NCBI GenBank assembly: GCA_020636045.1 | Contig: JACJYP010000029.1 | Location: forward strand, 1-5,607 | Length of the DNA stretch: 5,607 bases | Source of the DNA: Lewinellaceae bacterium | GTDB taxonomy: Bacteria > Bacteroidota > Bacteroidia > Chitinophagales > Saprospiraceae | Reading direction: 5' to 3' | Part shown: piece after piece, positions 1 to 5,460 of the stretch | Numbering within the stretch: the stretch's first letter is position 1 | How the letters are laid out: each line of letters starts with the position of its first letter | The notes under the pieces: generated by a model | What the model was told of the DNA's origin: nothing | Database searches by the model: none | Seen by the model: only the letters and a program-made list of their open reading frames with translations | Made by a program: the position numbers and the translations under genes

Positions 1-20
1 AATTAGAGTGGCATTAAAAA

Positions 21-36
21 TGCGAATAATGGGTTA
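21..36 (+). repeat. Left terminal inverted repeat of the IS
   Basis: The sequence is tgcgaataatgggtta, an exact reverse complement of positions 1009-1024. The next inner base differs and two further bases match, so the perfect arm is 16 bp. The transposase TAA (read on the minus strand) is positions 34-36, inside this arm. Confidence 0.93.
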
Positions 37-939
37 AAATAACCAAAAAAGCAAAGCAGAAGCGATTGCCCCAAAGGCATGAAGAATCAAACCTTTAGTT
101 GCCCTGACTTTTGCGGCTTTTTGGATATTTGTTTTTTCAATCAACCAGTTGAACCACCCCTCAATGGGCTGGCGGACAGTGGAAACAGCCGAGGAAAAGA
201 TTTTGTCAGCGGCTTTTTTGAATTGCCTGGTGGTTTGTGTTTCGCCTTTGACGAGTTTCACAGGGGTATATATATGGGAGTCAAGGTCCTGGAGCATCTC
301 GTTGATACCTTTGTCGGCGTAGGCTTTATCAGCAAATATGGCCCGGTTGGCGATGTTGGGTAATATGTGTCTGACGGCTTCCAGATCGTTTTCGGCGGCA
401 GAGGTGATGCCTAAATATTCCGGCACAGGGAGTTTTTCTTTTCGGCGAAAGGCGATGGCATGGAGTTTCACTCCAAAATAATAAACACCTTTGGTGGAGC
501 AAAAGGATTTTTCGGACAACTCGGGCGCCACCTTGCCCTGCCGTTTGCCCGAACACAGCATGATGGGCATCGAATCAAGCAAAGAAATATTTTCTTCAAT
601 GTGCTGACTTTCAGCGACTTGAATCTCTGACAGCATCAAACCAACCAAATGCTGGATGCTGTTGCACAAGTTGTTCAACCGCGAATTGAAGTTGGCGTAA
701 GCAGGCAAAGCGGGGAACCAACTGCGCAAGTAGCGGTTTGCGTAGTCGTAGATATCTGATTTGCTGTGTTTGTTCTCAAACCGGCGACAGTAAAAGTAGA
801 TGGTCAACAATTCCACGTCTGTCAGTTTTTCATTGGAAGGCTTGGAGTTGGGGCTGAATCGCTGATGGTAAGCCCAAAGTACCTTATCATTGCAATCACA
901 GAGGTAGTAGTAAAGGCCAATGAGTTCTAACTCATGCAT
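34..939 (-). CDS. IS982-family DDE transposase
   Basis: This protein of about 301 residues catalyses cut or copy movement of the surrounding insertion sequence. The three acidic catalytic residues are readable in IS982-like contexts: D122 in LLDSMPI, D204 in FADKAY, and E260 in RQPIEGWFNWLIEKTNIQKA. The KLTDVELLTIYF segment near residues 38-49 and the YYFGVKLH strand near 153-160 are also family features. The frame is open to its stop, so the enzyme is probably functional. A TTG two codons upstream (at 945) could also start translation, but I chose the ATG at 939. No Shine-Dalgarno sequence is visible. A TAnnTTTG box about 30 bp upstream is a plausible promoter. The gene is more AT-rich than the host genes, consistent with transfer. 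I am confident of the family; activity is inferred. Confidence 0.9.
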   Translation of the reverse strand: MHELELIGLYYYLCDCNDKVLWAYHQRFSPNSKPSNEKLTDVELLTIYFYCRRFENKHSKSDIYDYANRYLRSWFPALPAYANFNSRLNNLCNSIQHLVGLMLSEIQVAESQHIEENISLLDSMPIMLCSGKRQGKVAPELSEKSFCSTKGVYYFGVKLHAIAFRRKEKLPVPEYLGITSAAENDLEAVRHILPNIANRAIFADKAYADKGINEMLQDLDSHIYTPVKLVKGETQTTRQFKKAADKIFSSAVSTVRQPIEGWFNWLIEKTNIQKAAKVRATKGLILHAFGAIASALLFWLF

Positions 940-966
940 AGTCAAATGTTTAGAGTGTGAGAACTA

Positions 967-974
967 CAAACATA
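967..974 (-). promoter_or_regulatory. Candidate -7 promoter box of the transposase
   Basis: Read on the minus strand this is TATGTTTG, a full match to the Bacteroidota -7 consensus TAnnTTTG, 27 bases upstream of the chosen ATG. I see no clear TTTG-type -33 element at the usual spacing. An 8-base pattern with two free positions is expected a few times by chance in a window this size, so position is the main support. Confidence 0.45.
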
Positions 975-1008
975 GTGGCTATTTGCCATAAGTACTGCCT
1001 CTGTTTTC

Positions 1009-1024
1009 TAACCCATTATTCGCA
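1009..1024 (-). repeat. Right terminal inverted repeat of the IS
   Basis: The sequence is taacccattattcgca, an exact reverse complement of positions 21-36. It lies upstream of the transposase, about 35 bp from its TAnnTTTG promoter box. Confidence 0.93.
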
Positions 1025-1172
1025 TAATTATTGCAAATCAACCCTTTTCACGTGGATTTACGGCCCGGCCTTATAAAAATCCCGATTTTGCGCCATTGGA
1101 GGCGGTCGAGAGCACCCATGTTTGAGCCCCGAGGGAGGTCGGCCGGTTCAGCCTAAAAACATGCCGGCGTCT
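1025..1172. other. Intergenic stretch, no gene recognised
   Basis: This is the DNA between the insertion sequence and repeat copy A. It shifts from AT-rich next to the IS to GC-rich near the repeat. Reading frames on both strands are short and interrupted, and nothing resembles a known protein fragment, RNA gene or strong hairpin. It may be ordinary spacer or the decayed right flank of whatever the IS entered. Confidence 0.5.
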
Positions 1173-1327
1173 GATCGCCCCGTAGGGGCCGGCGGTTTAT
1201 AGAGAAAATGCCTTGAATAAATTGCCGCTCCATAGGAGCCGGCCATGTTCGTGTGTAACGGCTGGCCCCTACGGGGCGGAATAACATAGAGATAACGAAT
1301 CCTGTAAACCGTCGGCTCCTACGGAGC
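1173..1327. repeat. Four-hairpin intergenic repeat, copy A
   Basis: The element holds four 13-nt palindromes, each with 5-bp arms and a 3-nt centre: gccccgtaggggc (1177-1189), gctccataggagc (1227-1239), gcccctacggggc (1265-1277) and gctcctacggagc (1315-1327). Start-to-start distances are 50, 38 and 50. Copy B at 3510-3663 has the same order with distances 49, 38 and 50. The whole element is roughly symmetrical: its right end, reverse-complemented, resembles its left end (palindrome, then CCG-C-GTTTA-AG). The last palindrome sits 9 nt beyond the stop codon of the response regulator gene. It resembles REP/BIME-type or MITE-like extragenic elements in general design. I do not recognise the family, and no REP-associated transposase is present here. 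Confidence 0.85.
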
Positions 1328-1336
1328 GGCTAACAT

Positions 1337-2056
1337 TCAGGCGCTCCTGCCCAGCCTCCCCATCACATATTCCTTGTGGCTGCGCCCGATGGGCAGGGTC
1401 CGCTCGGCGATCTCGATCTCCGCGGCGGAAAACGACTCTATTTTGTCCACTGCCACCAGAAAAGAGCGGTGGATGCGCAGGAAATTGTCCGAGCGCATGA
1501 GTTCTTCCAGTTCGCCGAGCTGGTAGTGGGTGTTGTAGGCCTTGGTCTTCGTCACGATGCTCACCGAATCCTTGAGGCTTTCGATGAACAGGATCTCGTC
1601 GAGGTAGATCTTCACCGAACGTTTGCTCACCGTGAAAAAATAATACGGACGCACGCCCTGCGCGGGTTTGGTGGCCGCCTGCGCGTCGGGCAGGCGGTGC
1701 GGCTGCAGGAGTTTGTACACGGCCTTGGTGAAGCGGCTGAACTCGATGGGTTTGAGCAGGTAGTCGACGGCCTGCAGGTCGAACGCCTGCACGGCGAATT
1801 CATGGTACGCCGAGGTGAGGATCACTTTGGGCGGGTTCAGCAGGGTCTTCAGAAATTCCAGTCCGCTGAGTTTGGGCAGGTTGATGTCGAGGAAGATCAC
1901 ATCCACCGGTTGCGAGCGCACGACATCCAAAGCCTGAAGCGCATCGTCGCAGGTATGCGTGAGTTGCAGAAAAGGCGTCTGACCGATGTATTCAGCAAGA
2001 ATTTCAGTGGCCAACGGCTCATCTTCTACGATGATGCAGCGTAGCGGATTGTTCAT
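1337..2056 (-). CDS. LytTR-family response regulator (LytR/AlgR type)
   Basis: This 239-residue protein is a two-component response regulator that binds DNA through a LytTR domain. The receiver domain covers about residues 5-120. The acidic pocket is E11-D12 (in IIVEDEP), the phosphoacceptor is D57 (VIFLDINLP), the switch residue is T81 (VILTSAYHEFA) and the conserved lysine is K102 (DYLLKPIEF). A short linker leads to the LytTR domain at about 138-235, seen in ILFIESLKDSV, FLRIHRSFLV and LPIGRSHKEY. The length is normal and every key receiver residue is present. The start is an ATG without a Shine-Dalgarno sequence. The gene lies downstream of kbl in the same direction, but an intrinsic terminator separates them, so it is probably transcribed from its own promoter. 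In this phylum such regulators usually sit beside a membrane histidine kinase, and none is present here. Its targets cannot be told from the sequence. Confidence 0.93.
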   Translation of the reverse strand: MNNPLRCIIVEDEPLATEILAEYIGQTPFLQLTHTCDDALQALDVVRSQPVDVIFLDINLPKLSGLEFLKTLLNPPKVILTSAYHEFAVQAFDLQAVDYLLKPIEFSRFTKAVYKLLQPHRLPDAQAATKPAQGVRPYYFFTVSKRSVKIYLDEILFIESLKDSVSIVTKTKAYNTHYQLGELEELMRSDNFLRIHRSFLVAVDKIESFSAAEIEIAERTLPIGRSHKEYVMGRLGRSA

Positions 2057-2070
2057 AGCTTAATTCGACT

Positions 2071-2122
2071 TTTTAGAAACAAAGAAGCCGGAATGTGCTT
2101 AAAGTTGCACCATCCCGGCTTC
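2071..2122 (-). terminator. Intrinsic terminator of kbl
   Basis: On the minus strand, an 8-bp perfect stem GAAGCCGG/CCGGCTTC (arms at 2115-2122 and 2084-2091) is extended inward by further pairs past one mismatch and one bulge. It is followed by the T-rich run TTTGTTTCT. It lies about 47 bp after the kbl stop codon and 28 bp before the response regulator start, so it should end kbl transcription and separate the two genes. Confidence 0.8.
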
Positions 2123-2168
2123 CGAAGCGCCAAAAACCGCTGTTTGTCGCAAATCTTCCCCTGAACGA

Positions 2169-3365
2169 CTATTTTAATACCCCCAACTGCATACCAACCT
2201 CGGTGAATGCGCGGACGGCCTTTTCCAGGTGTTCCTGTTCGTGCGCCGCCGACAGTTGCACGCGGATGCGCGCCTTGCCCTGCGGCACCACGGGATAGAA
2301 AAATCCGATGACGTAAATGCCTTTGTCCAGCAACTGGCGCGCGAAGTTTTGCGCCAGCGGCGCGTCGTACAGCATGATCGGCACGATGGGGTGATCGCCC
2401 GGTATGATGTCGAATCCCGCGTCGGTCATGGCCTGGCGGAACCATTTGGTATTGGCTTCCAGCTTGTCGCGCAGCGCGGTGCTGCCGCTCAGCAGGTCCA
2501 GCACTTTGATGCTGCCGCCGACGATGGAGGGCGCCACGGTGTTGGAGAACAGGTAGGGCCGCGAGCGCTGGCGCAGCAGTTCCACGATCTCGCGGCGCGC
2601 GGCGGTGAAGCCGCCGGAGGCGCCGCCCAGGGCTTTGCCGAGCGTGCCCGTCACGATGTCGATGCGGCCCATCACCCCGCGGTATTCGTGCGTGCCGCGC
2701 CCCGTTTTGCCCAGAAAGCCCGTGGCGTGGCATTCGTCGATGCCCACCATGGCGTCGTGGCGGTCGGCGAGGTCGCAAATCTTGTCGAGTTGCGCGATGG
2801 TGCCGTCCATCGAGAAAGCGCCGTCGGTAAAAATGAGTTTGCGGCGGGCGCCGGCCTCGTTCGCCTGTTTGAGGCAGTCCTCCAGCGCGTTCATGTCGTT
2901 GTGCTTGTAGCGGAAGCGTTTCGCCTTGCACAGGCGGATGCCGTCGATGATGGAGGCGTGGTTGAGTTCGTCGCTGATGATGGCGTCTTCCTCGCCGAGC
3001 AGGGGCTCGAACAGGCCGCCGTTGGCATCGAAGGCTGCGGCGTAGAGGATGGAATCTTCCATGCCGAGAAAATCGGCGATGCGGCGCTCGAGTTCTTTAT
3101 GGATGTCCTGCGTGCCGCAGATAAAGCGCACCGACGACAGGCCGTATCCGTGGGTGCGGATGGCCTCGATGGCCGCTTCGATCACCGCAGGGTGGCTGCT
3201 GAGGCCGAGGTAGTTGTTCGCGCAAAAATTGAGCACTTCGCGCTGTACCGTGGTATCGATCACGGGCCCCTGCGGCGAGGTGATGATGCGCTCTTCCTTG
3301 TATAATCCGGCATCGCGGATGCCCTTCAGTTCTTGTTCGAGGGCGGGTTCGACGTTTTGAAACAT
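2169..3365 (-). CDS. kbl: Glycine C-acetyltransferase (2-amino-3-ketobutyrate CoA ligase)
   Basis: This cytoplasmic PLP enzyme converts 2-amino-3-ketobutyrate plus CoA to glycine and acetyl-CoA, the second step of threonine breakdown after threonine dehydrogenase. It is an alpha-oxoamine synthase. From the chosen ATG it has 398 residues, the same length as E. coli Kbl as I recall it, and family landmarks fall at the same numbers: H136 (LNHASIIDG), D210 and H213 (GIDECHATGF), the PLP lysine K244 (TGTLGKALGGASGG) and R368 (GKARIRVQLSAAH). Kbl-type stretches such as KEERIITS, FCANNYLGL and SVRFICGTQD argue against serine palmitoyltransferase or the KAS/BioF relatives. The open frame extends 47 codons further upstream, but that part lacks family similarity and contains the promoter box, so the ATG at 3365 is preferred. 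No tdh is in the window. Confidence 0.96.
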   Translation of the reverse strand: MFQNVEPALEQELKGIRDAGLYKEERIITSPQGPVIDTTVQREVLNFCANNYLGLSSHPAVIEAAIEAIRTHGYGLSSVRFICGTQDIHKELERRIADFLGMEDSILYAAAFDANGGLFEPLLGEEDAIISDELNHASIIDGIRLCKAKRFRYKHNDMNALEDCLKQANEAGARRKLIFTDGAFSMDGTIAQLDKICDLADRHDAMVGIDECHATGFLGKTGRGTHEYRGVMGRIDIVTGTLGKALGGASGGFTAARREIVELLRQRSRPYLFSNTVAPSIVGGSIKVLDLLSGSTALRDKLEANTKWFRQAMTDAGFDIIPGDHPIVPIMLYDAPLAQNFARQLLDKGIYVIGFFYPVVPQGKARIRVQLSAAHEQEHLEKAVRAFTEVGMQLGVLK

Positions 3366-3421
3366 GTATCTGGTATGTTGAATGGTGGACTGACAATGTT
3401 TTCCCGGCCGGGTTGTCACGG

Positions 3422-3429
3422 CAAAGGTA
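3422..3429 (-). promoter_or_regulatory. Candidate -7 promoter box of kbl
   Basis: Read on the minus strand this is TACCTTTG, a full match to the Bacteroidota -7 consensus TAnnTTTG, 56 bases upstream of the kbl ATG. The implied leader is about 50 nt. A TTTG lies upstream but with a spacer of only about 10 nt, too short for a standard -33 element. The position supports a kbl start at 3365 rather than farther upstream. Confidence 0.5.
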
Positions 3430-3509
3430 ACAAGAGTGGCAAACTGTTCAGTCTCCCTGTCGAAACCGGGGTCGATGGGCGCTGTAAAAGGTCCGTTCAA
3501 CCCCAACCC

Positions 3510-3663
3510 GATCGCCCCGTAGGGGCCGTCTGTTTATAGCAAAGCGTCCGGAATGGATTGCCGCTCCGTAGGAGCCGACCATGTTCAGACGCAGCGGCCG
3601 GCTCCTACGGAGCGGAATAGCATAGAGATAATGGATCCTACAAACCGTCGGCTCCTATGGAGC
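3510..3663. repeat. Four-hairpin intergenic repeat, copy B
   Basis: This is the second copy of the element at 1173-1327, in the same orientation. Its palindromes are gccccgtaggggc (3514-3526), gctccgtaggagc (3563-3575), gctcctacggagc (3601-3613) and gctcctatggagc (3651-3663). The linker between palindromes 3 and 4 is identical to copy A at 32 of 37 positions, and all five differences are transitions. The first linker is much less conserved. Palindrome 3 differs from copy A on both arms in a way that keeps pairing (C-G replaced by T-A). The element ends 7 nt past the stop codon of the small exported protein gene and begins about 80 nt upstream of the kbl promoter box. Confidence 0.87.
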
Positions 3664-3670
3664 GCCTGCA

Positions 3671-4276
3671 TTAAAAATTGACCGTACACCACAGGCCGAC
3701 CGTACCCGGCCTTCCCGGGCGGAGCCGAAGTTCCCATTTGGGAGGCTGAACCGGAAAATCGCTCAGATCGCTGTTGTATGCAAAAACGGCCTTTTCCAGC
3801 CGTTTGCCGGCCTGGTCGCGGGCAACGATGCCGCCGATGGCAAATGCGCCGGCCAGGGCAAACCAGAAGCCCGGTTTTTGCGTGATGCCGGGGCCGGGTT
3901 CGGATTGAACGCCGAATGCTGCTCCCAGGCGGGGCAGGGTGTATGCGATGGCTGTGATGCCCGCACCGAAGGCGCCGATCGCACAGCCCGTGTTGATCCA
4001 TTTGGCGGCACGGTAGCGCTGCATATGCGCCTGCGCGGCGGCATTCGGCGGCATCTGCTTTTCCAGGCGCCCGCCAAAATAGCCGATCCGCTGCCAGGGT
4101 GCTCCCGCGCCGGTACGAAAGTGCGTAGGCGTGCCGGAGAATAAACGGCCGGACTGATATGTATGGATGGGTGAAAAGTTGCGCACGCCAAGTTCGACCT
4201 GCGCCGAAGCTCCGTATACGAGCAGACATCCGCATAACAGGATGCCTGTACGAAGCAATGTTATTGGAGTTGTCAA
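3671..4276 (-). CDS. Small exported or membrane protein, function unknown
   Basis: I do not recognise this 201-residue protein. The N-terminus looks like a Sec signal peptide: R9 precedes a hydrophobic core at about residues 11-22 and a likely cleavage site after ASA at residue 25. The mature part has two glycine/alanine-rich hydrophobic stretches, at about 94-115 and 137-152, which could be membrane helices. Between and after them are polar segments, including LEKAVFAYNSDL near 160-171. The C-terminus ends in alternating residues and a final Phe, as in some outer-membrane proteins. The frame has no ATG upstream of the signal peptide. An in-frame TAA lies just before the TTG at 4276, so that TTG, or a second TTG six codons later, must be the start. 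The gene is flanked by repeat copy B and a long gene-free region, so it is probably a single-gene unit. Confidence 0.68.
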   Translation of the reverse strand: MTTPITLLRTGILLCGCLLVYGASAQVELGVRNFSPIHTYQSGRLFSGTPTHFRTGAGAPWQRIGYFGGRLEKQMPPNAAAQAHMQRYRAAKWINTGCAIGAFGAGITAIAYTLPRLGAAFGVQSEPGPGITQKPGFWFALAGAFAIGGIVARDQAGKRLEKAVFAYNSDLSDFPVQPPKWELRLRPGRPGTVGLWCTVNF

Positions 4277-4458
4277 CGGGTTTCGTTTTTAAGAATTGAT
4301 GTCCGGCAAGGTGTCAGCCGGCGTGCGTTGGCGCGGGCATCCGGTTTTGCGGCGGCTTCGCCGATGTCGCGGGCGCGCTTACGATCTGGCGTAATAACGC
4401 ATCTGCGTTAATTTGTATTTTATATCGACTTGGGTTAAATTTTTGATATGTGCGCGAA
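4277..4458. other. Gene-free region upstream of the exported protein gene
   Basis: This is the first part of a 422-bp gap between the exported protein and DUF937 genes. Positions 4300-4380 are strongly GC-rich, while 4390-4450 are AT-rich. It holds a 16-nt palindrome at 4395-4410. No open frame with a credible start and length is present on either strand, and no TAnnTTTG box was found for the gene downstream. The GC-rich block could be leader sequence or a gene remnant; I cannot tell which. Confidence 0.5.
4395..4410. promoter_or_regulatory. Perfect 7-bp inverted repeat, possible operator
   Basis: The sequence TAACGCA-TC-TGCGTTA has two perfect 7-bp arms and a 2-bp centre. It is about 120 bp upstream of the exported protein gene, at the boundary of a GC-rich and an AT-rich block. 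It may be a dimer-binding operator or a small hairpin. No second copy was seen in the window. Confidence 0.35.
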
Positions 4459-4521
4459 TCAACCCGCGACTTTAGTCATGGGGAAGACCAAACCCGCTCA
4501 TTATCAACGGTTTTAACCGTT
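4459..4521 (+). repeat. Palindrome-plus-tail repeat, copy R1
   Basis: A 24-nt core at 4459-4482 begins TCAACCC and ends TCATGGG. About 22 nt further on comes a conserved tail, CAACGGTTTTAACCG. The core matches R3 (5461-5484) at 20 of 24 positions and the reverse complement of R2 (4590-4613) at 20 of 24. The inner 20 nt of the core form an imperfect hairpin. Where R1 differs from R2 and R3 at core positions 12 and 17, both partners change together (C and G instead of T and A), so pairing is kept. Confidence 0.78.
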
Positions 4522-4527
4522 TTTTTT
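4506..4527 (+). terminator. Terminator-like hairpin with T-run
   Basis: AACGGT (4506-4511), a TTTA loop and ACCGTT (4516-4521) form a 6-bp stem that runs into eight consecutive T residues (4520-4527). The form fits a plus-strand intrinsic terminator, but the stem is short and no plus-strand gene ends nearby. It is part of the R1 tail, so its role may belong to the repeat. Confidence 0.35.
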
Positions 4528-4549
4528 CAGATTCTGACAAGGCGTCGAA

Positions 4550-4613
4550 AACCGTTAAAACGGTTCGGCGTACCATATCTGTTTTTTCTCCCATGATTGA
4601 AATCACGGGTTGA
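4550..4613 (-). repeat. Palindrome-plus-tail repeat, copy R2 (inverted)
   Basis: This is an inverted copy of the same unit. The 24-nt core at 4590-4613, reverse-complemented, matches R3 at 22 of 24 positions. The tail lies 24 nt away on the minus strand and reads GAACCGTTTTAACGG. Its inner arm AACCGTT-AA-AACGGTT (4550-4565) is itself a 7-bp inverted repeat. R1 and R2 converge, with their cores outermost and tails innermost, forming a 155-bp inverted arrangement at 4459-4613. It lies 86 bp past the DUF937 stop codon. Confidence 0.78.
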
Positions 4614-4698
4614 AGAATTGCAGATCGAACGGTGTTGGAGTACTTTTTAATCGGCCTTTACAGACTTTAACGCGTGTTACCGCAGAAAGAACCCTGCT

Positions 4699-5352
4699 TT
4701 ACCCGCAGTATTTCAGATAAAACATAAGACCGCCGCCCAGCGCGAGCAACAGCAGCAGCGGCAGTATCCAGTCGATCCCCGTAGCAGCTTCCGGCGCTGC
4801 CGGTGTACTGATCTTCGGGCCTTTCAGGTTCAGGATGGCGCTCATGCCCGTGGGCAGGACTGCATAGATCGCGTCTTTTTCATCGATCAGCGTGTTGGCG
4901 AGGCCCGCTACCGTCAGGCCTTCCGTGTCGATCCGCCTGCGCAGTACGCTCATCAGCAGCGGGCCGGCCAGGCCGAGCAGCATGGATGCCGTGTCCGTTT
5001 TTACACCCGCAAATGCGGCCACCGAGCGGATGACCGCTGGCACTTTGCTGCCGAAAACATGCCCCAGCAAATGCCCGGCAGCGTCGCGGGGGTCGCCGTG
5101 GGCCAGATTGCCGCTGTCGAGGTAGCGGCCCAGTTGCTCGGGCACTTCAGTCGGAAAGCGGCTCAGCGCGGCGTGCATGTCGGCCATGGCTTCCGGGTCG
5201 GCGGTTTTGTCGAGCATACCGGCGAGCATGGAGGGCACAAGCCCGTTGAAAGCCTTGGAAATGCCGCCTTCGCTTTCTCCGCTGAGGGTGGCGGCCTGGT
5301 CGATCAGTACCGGAGTCAGGTATGACCGGGTGGTGTCGAGAATGTTTGCCAT
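4699..5352 (-). CDS. DUF937 (YidB-like) protein with C-terminal membrane anchor
   Basis: This 217-residue protein resembles the DUF937 family, whose function is unknown. The N-terminal part (about residues 1-165) is alpha-helical in character and rich in Gly, Ala and Leu. It has family-like stretches: a segment around LSGESEGGISKAFNGLVPSM (23-42) and GVKTDTASMLLGLAGPLLMSVL (116-137). A Pro/Ala-rich linker (about 179-192) leads to one hydrophobic helix at about 195-212 and a five-residue polar tail ending in CG. It therefore looks like a cytoplasmic globular domain tethered by its C-terminus, with the exact topology inferred. Some related Bacteroidota proteins, as I recall, carry an OmpA-like domain after the helix. 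This one stops, and no continuation is visible downstream in any frame. A TTG two codons upstream (5358) is an alternative start, but the ATG at 5352 is preferred. Repeats R2 and R3 flank the gene. Confidence 0.82.
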   Translation of the reverse strand: MANILDTTRSYLTPVLIDQAATLSGESEGGISKAFNGLVPSMLAGMLDKTADPEAMADMHAALSRFPTEVPEQLGRYLDSGNLAHGDPRDAAGHLLGHVFGSKVPAVIRSVAAFAGVKTDTASMLLGLAGPLLMSVLRRRIDTEGLTVAGLANTLIDEKDAIYAVLPTGMSAILNLKGPKISTPAAPEAATGIDWILPLLLLLALGGGLMFYLKYCG

Positions 5353-5423
5353 ACGCAAGTGATTGGTTCAGAATGGTTCTTCCCAAACGCAGGTCAAATT
5401 ACTCATTTTTGGCTAACGTGAGT

Positions 5424-5453
5424 TATCCCGATTTTTTTCAATAAGCGGGAATA
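5424..5453. repeat. Imperfect inverted repeat upstream of the DUF937 gene
   Basis: TATCCCG (5424-5430) and CGGGAATA (5446-5453) pair with one bulged base around an AT-rich loop of 15 nt. It lies about 70-100 bp upstream of the DUF937 start, next to R3. It could be a leader hairpin or a protein site; the evidence is the pairing alone. Confidence 0.3.
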
Positions 5454-5460
5454 TGTTGTT

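Larger units (their letters stand above)
21..1024 (-). mobile_element. IS982-family insertion sequence, complete
   Basis: The element is bounded by perfect 16-bp inverted repeats and encodes a single transposase that fills almost all of it. Its length of about 1.0 kb is normal for the IS982 family. The transposase stop codon lies inside the left repeat, a compact arrangement common in small insertion sequences. The DNA is visibly more AT-rich than the neighbouring genes, which fits acquisition from elsewhere. I see no convincing target-site duplication: the left flank (attaaaaa) and right flank (taattatt) do not match. The insertion is either old at its flanks, or the true ends lie a few bases from the repeat borders. 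No second copy or gene remnant from the disrupted locus is recognisable. The family assignment rests on the protein. Confidence 0.88.

Noticed and set aside
13..1032. Target-site duplication around the insertion sequence
   Set aside because: The eight bases on each side do not form a direct repeat, and shifting the ends by a few bases does not produce one.
1376..2044. Plus-strand open frame (222 codons) opposite the response regulator
   Set aside because: It mirrors the LytTR gene, has no recognisable domain, and its composition is that of an antisense shadow.
2053..2931. Minus-strand open frame overlapping kbl and the terminator
   Set aside because: It is an out-of-frame reading of kbl, rich in Arg, His and Gly, and it runs through the intrinsic terminator.
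2229..3305. Long plus-strand open frame (358 codons) opposite kbl
   Set aside because: It lies entirely antisense to a gene with clear Kbl motifs. Its product is a low-complexity run of Ala, Val, Arg and His typical of the complementary strand of GC-rich coding DNA.
3366..3506. 47-codon N-terminal extension of kbl
   Set aside because: It has no Kbl similarity, would make the protein longer than the family norm, and contains the TAnnTTTG promoter box.
1173..3663. CRISPR array made of the short palindromic repeats
   Set aside because: The repeats vary in sequence and alternate orientation, the linkers are conserved between copies, and only four units occur per cluster. No cas gene is present.
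3585..4235. Minus-strand 216-codon frame overlapping the exported protein gene and repeat copy B
   Set aside because: The alternative frame at 3671-4276 has a signal peptide and coherent hydrophobic segments. This one is Arg- and Ser-rich and reads through the repeat.
4299..4394. Plus-strand 31-codon Arg-rich frame starting with ATG
   Set aside because: It is short, has no ribosome site or family likeness, and sits in a GC-rich block where such frames arise by chance.
5353..5420. Promoter of the DUF937 gene (TAATTTG and TGCGTTTG near 5382-5402)
   Set aside because: One lacks a base of TAnnTTTG and the other has a mismatch at the invariant A. No -33 element supports either, so no promoter was called.
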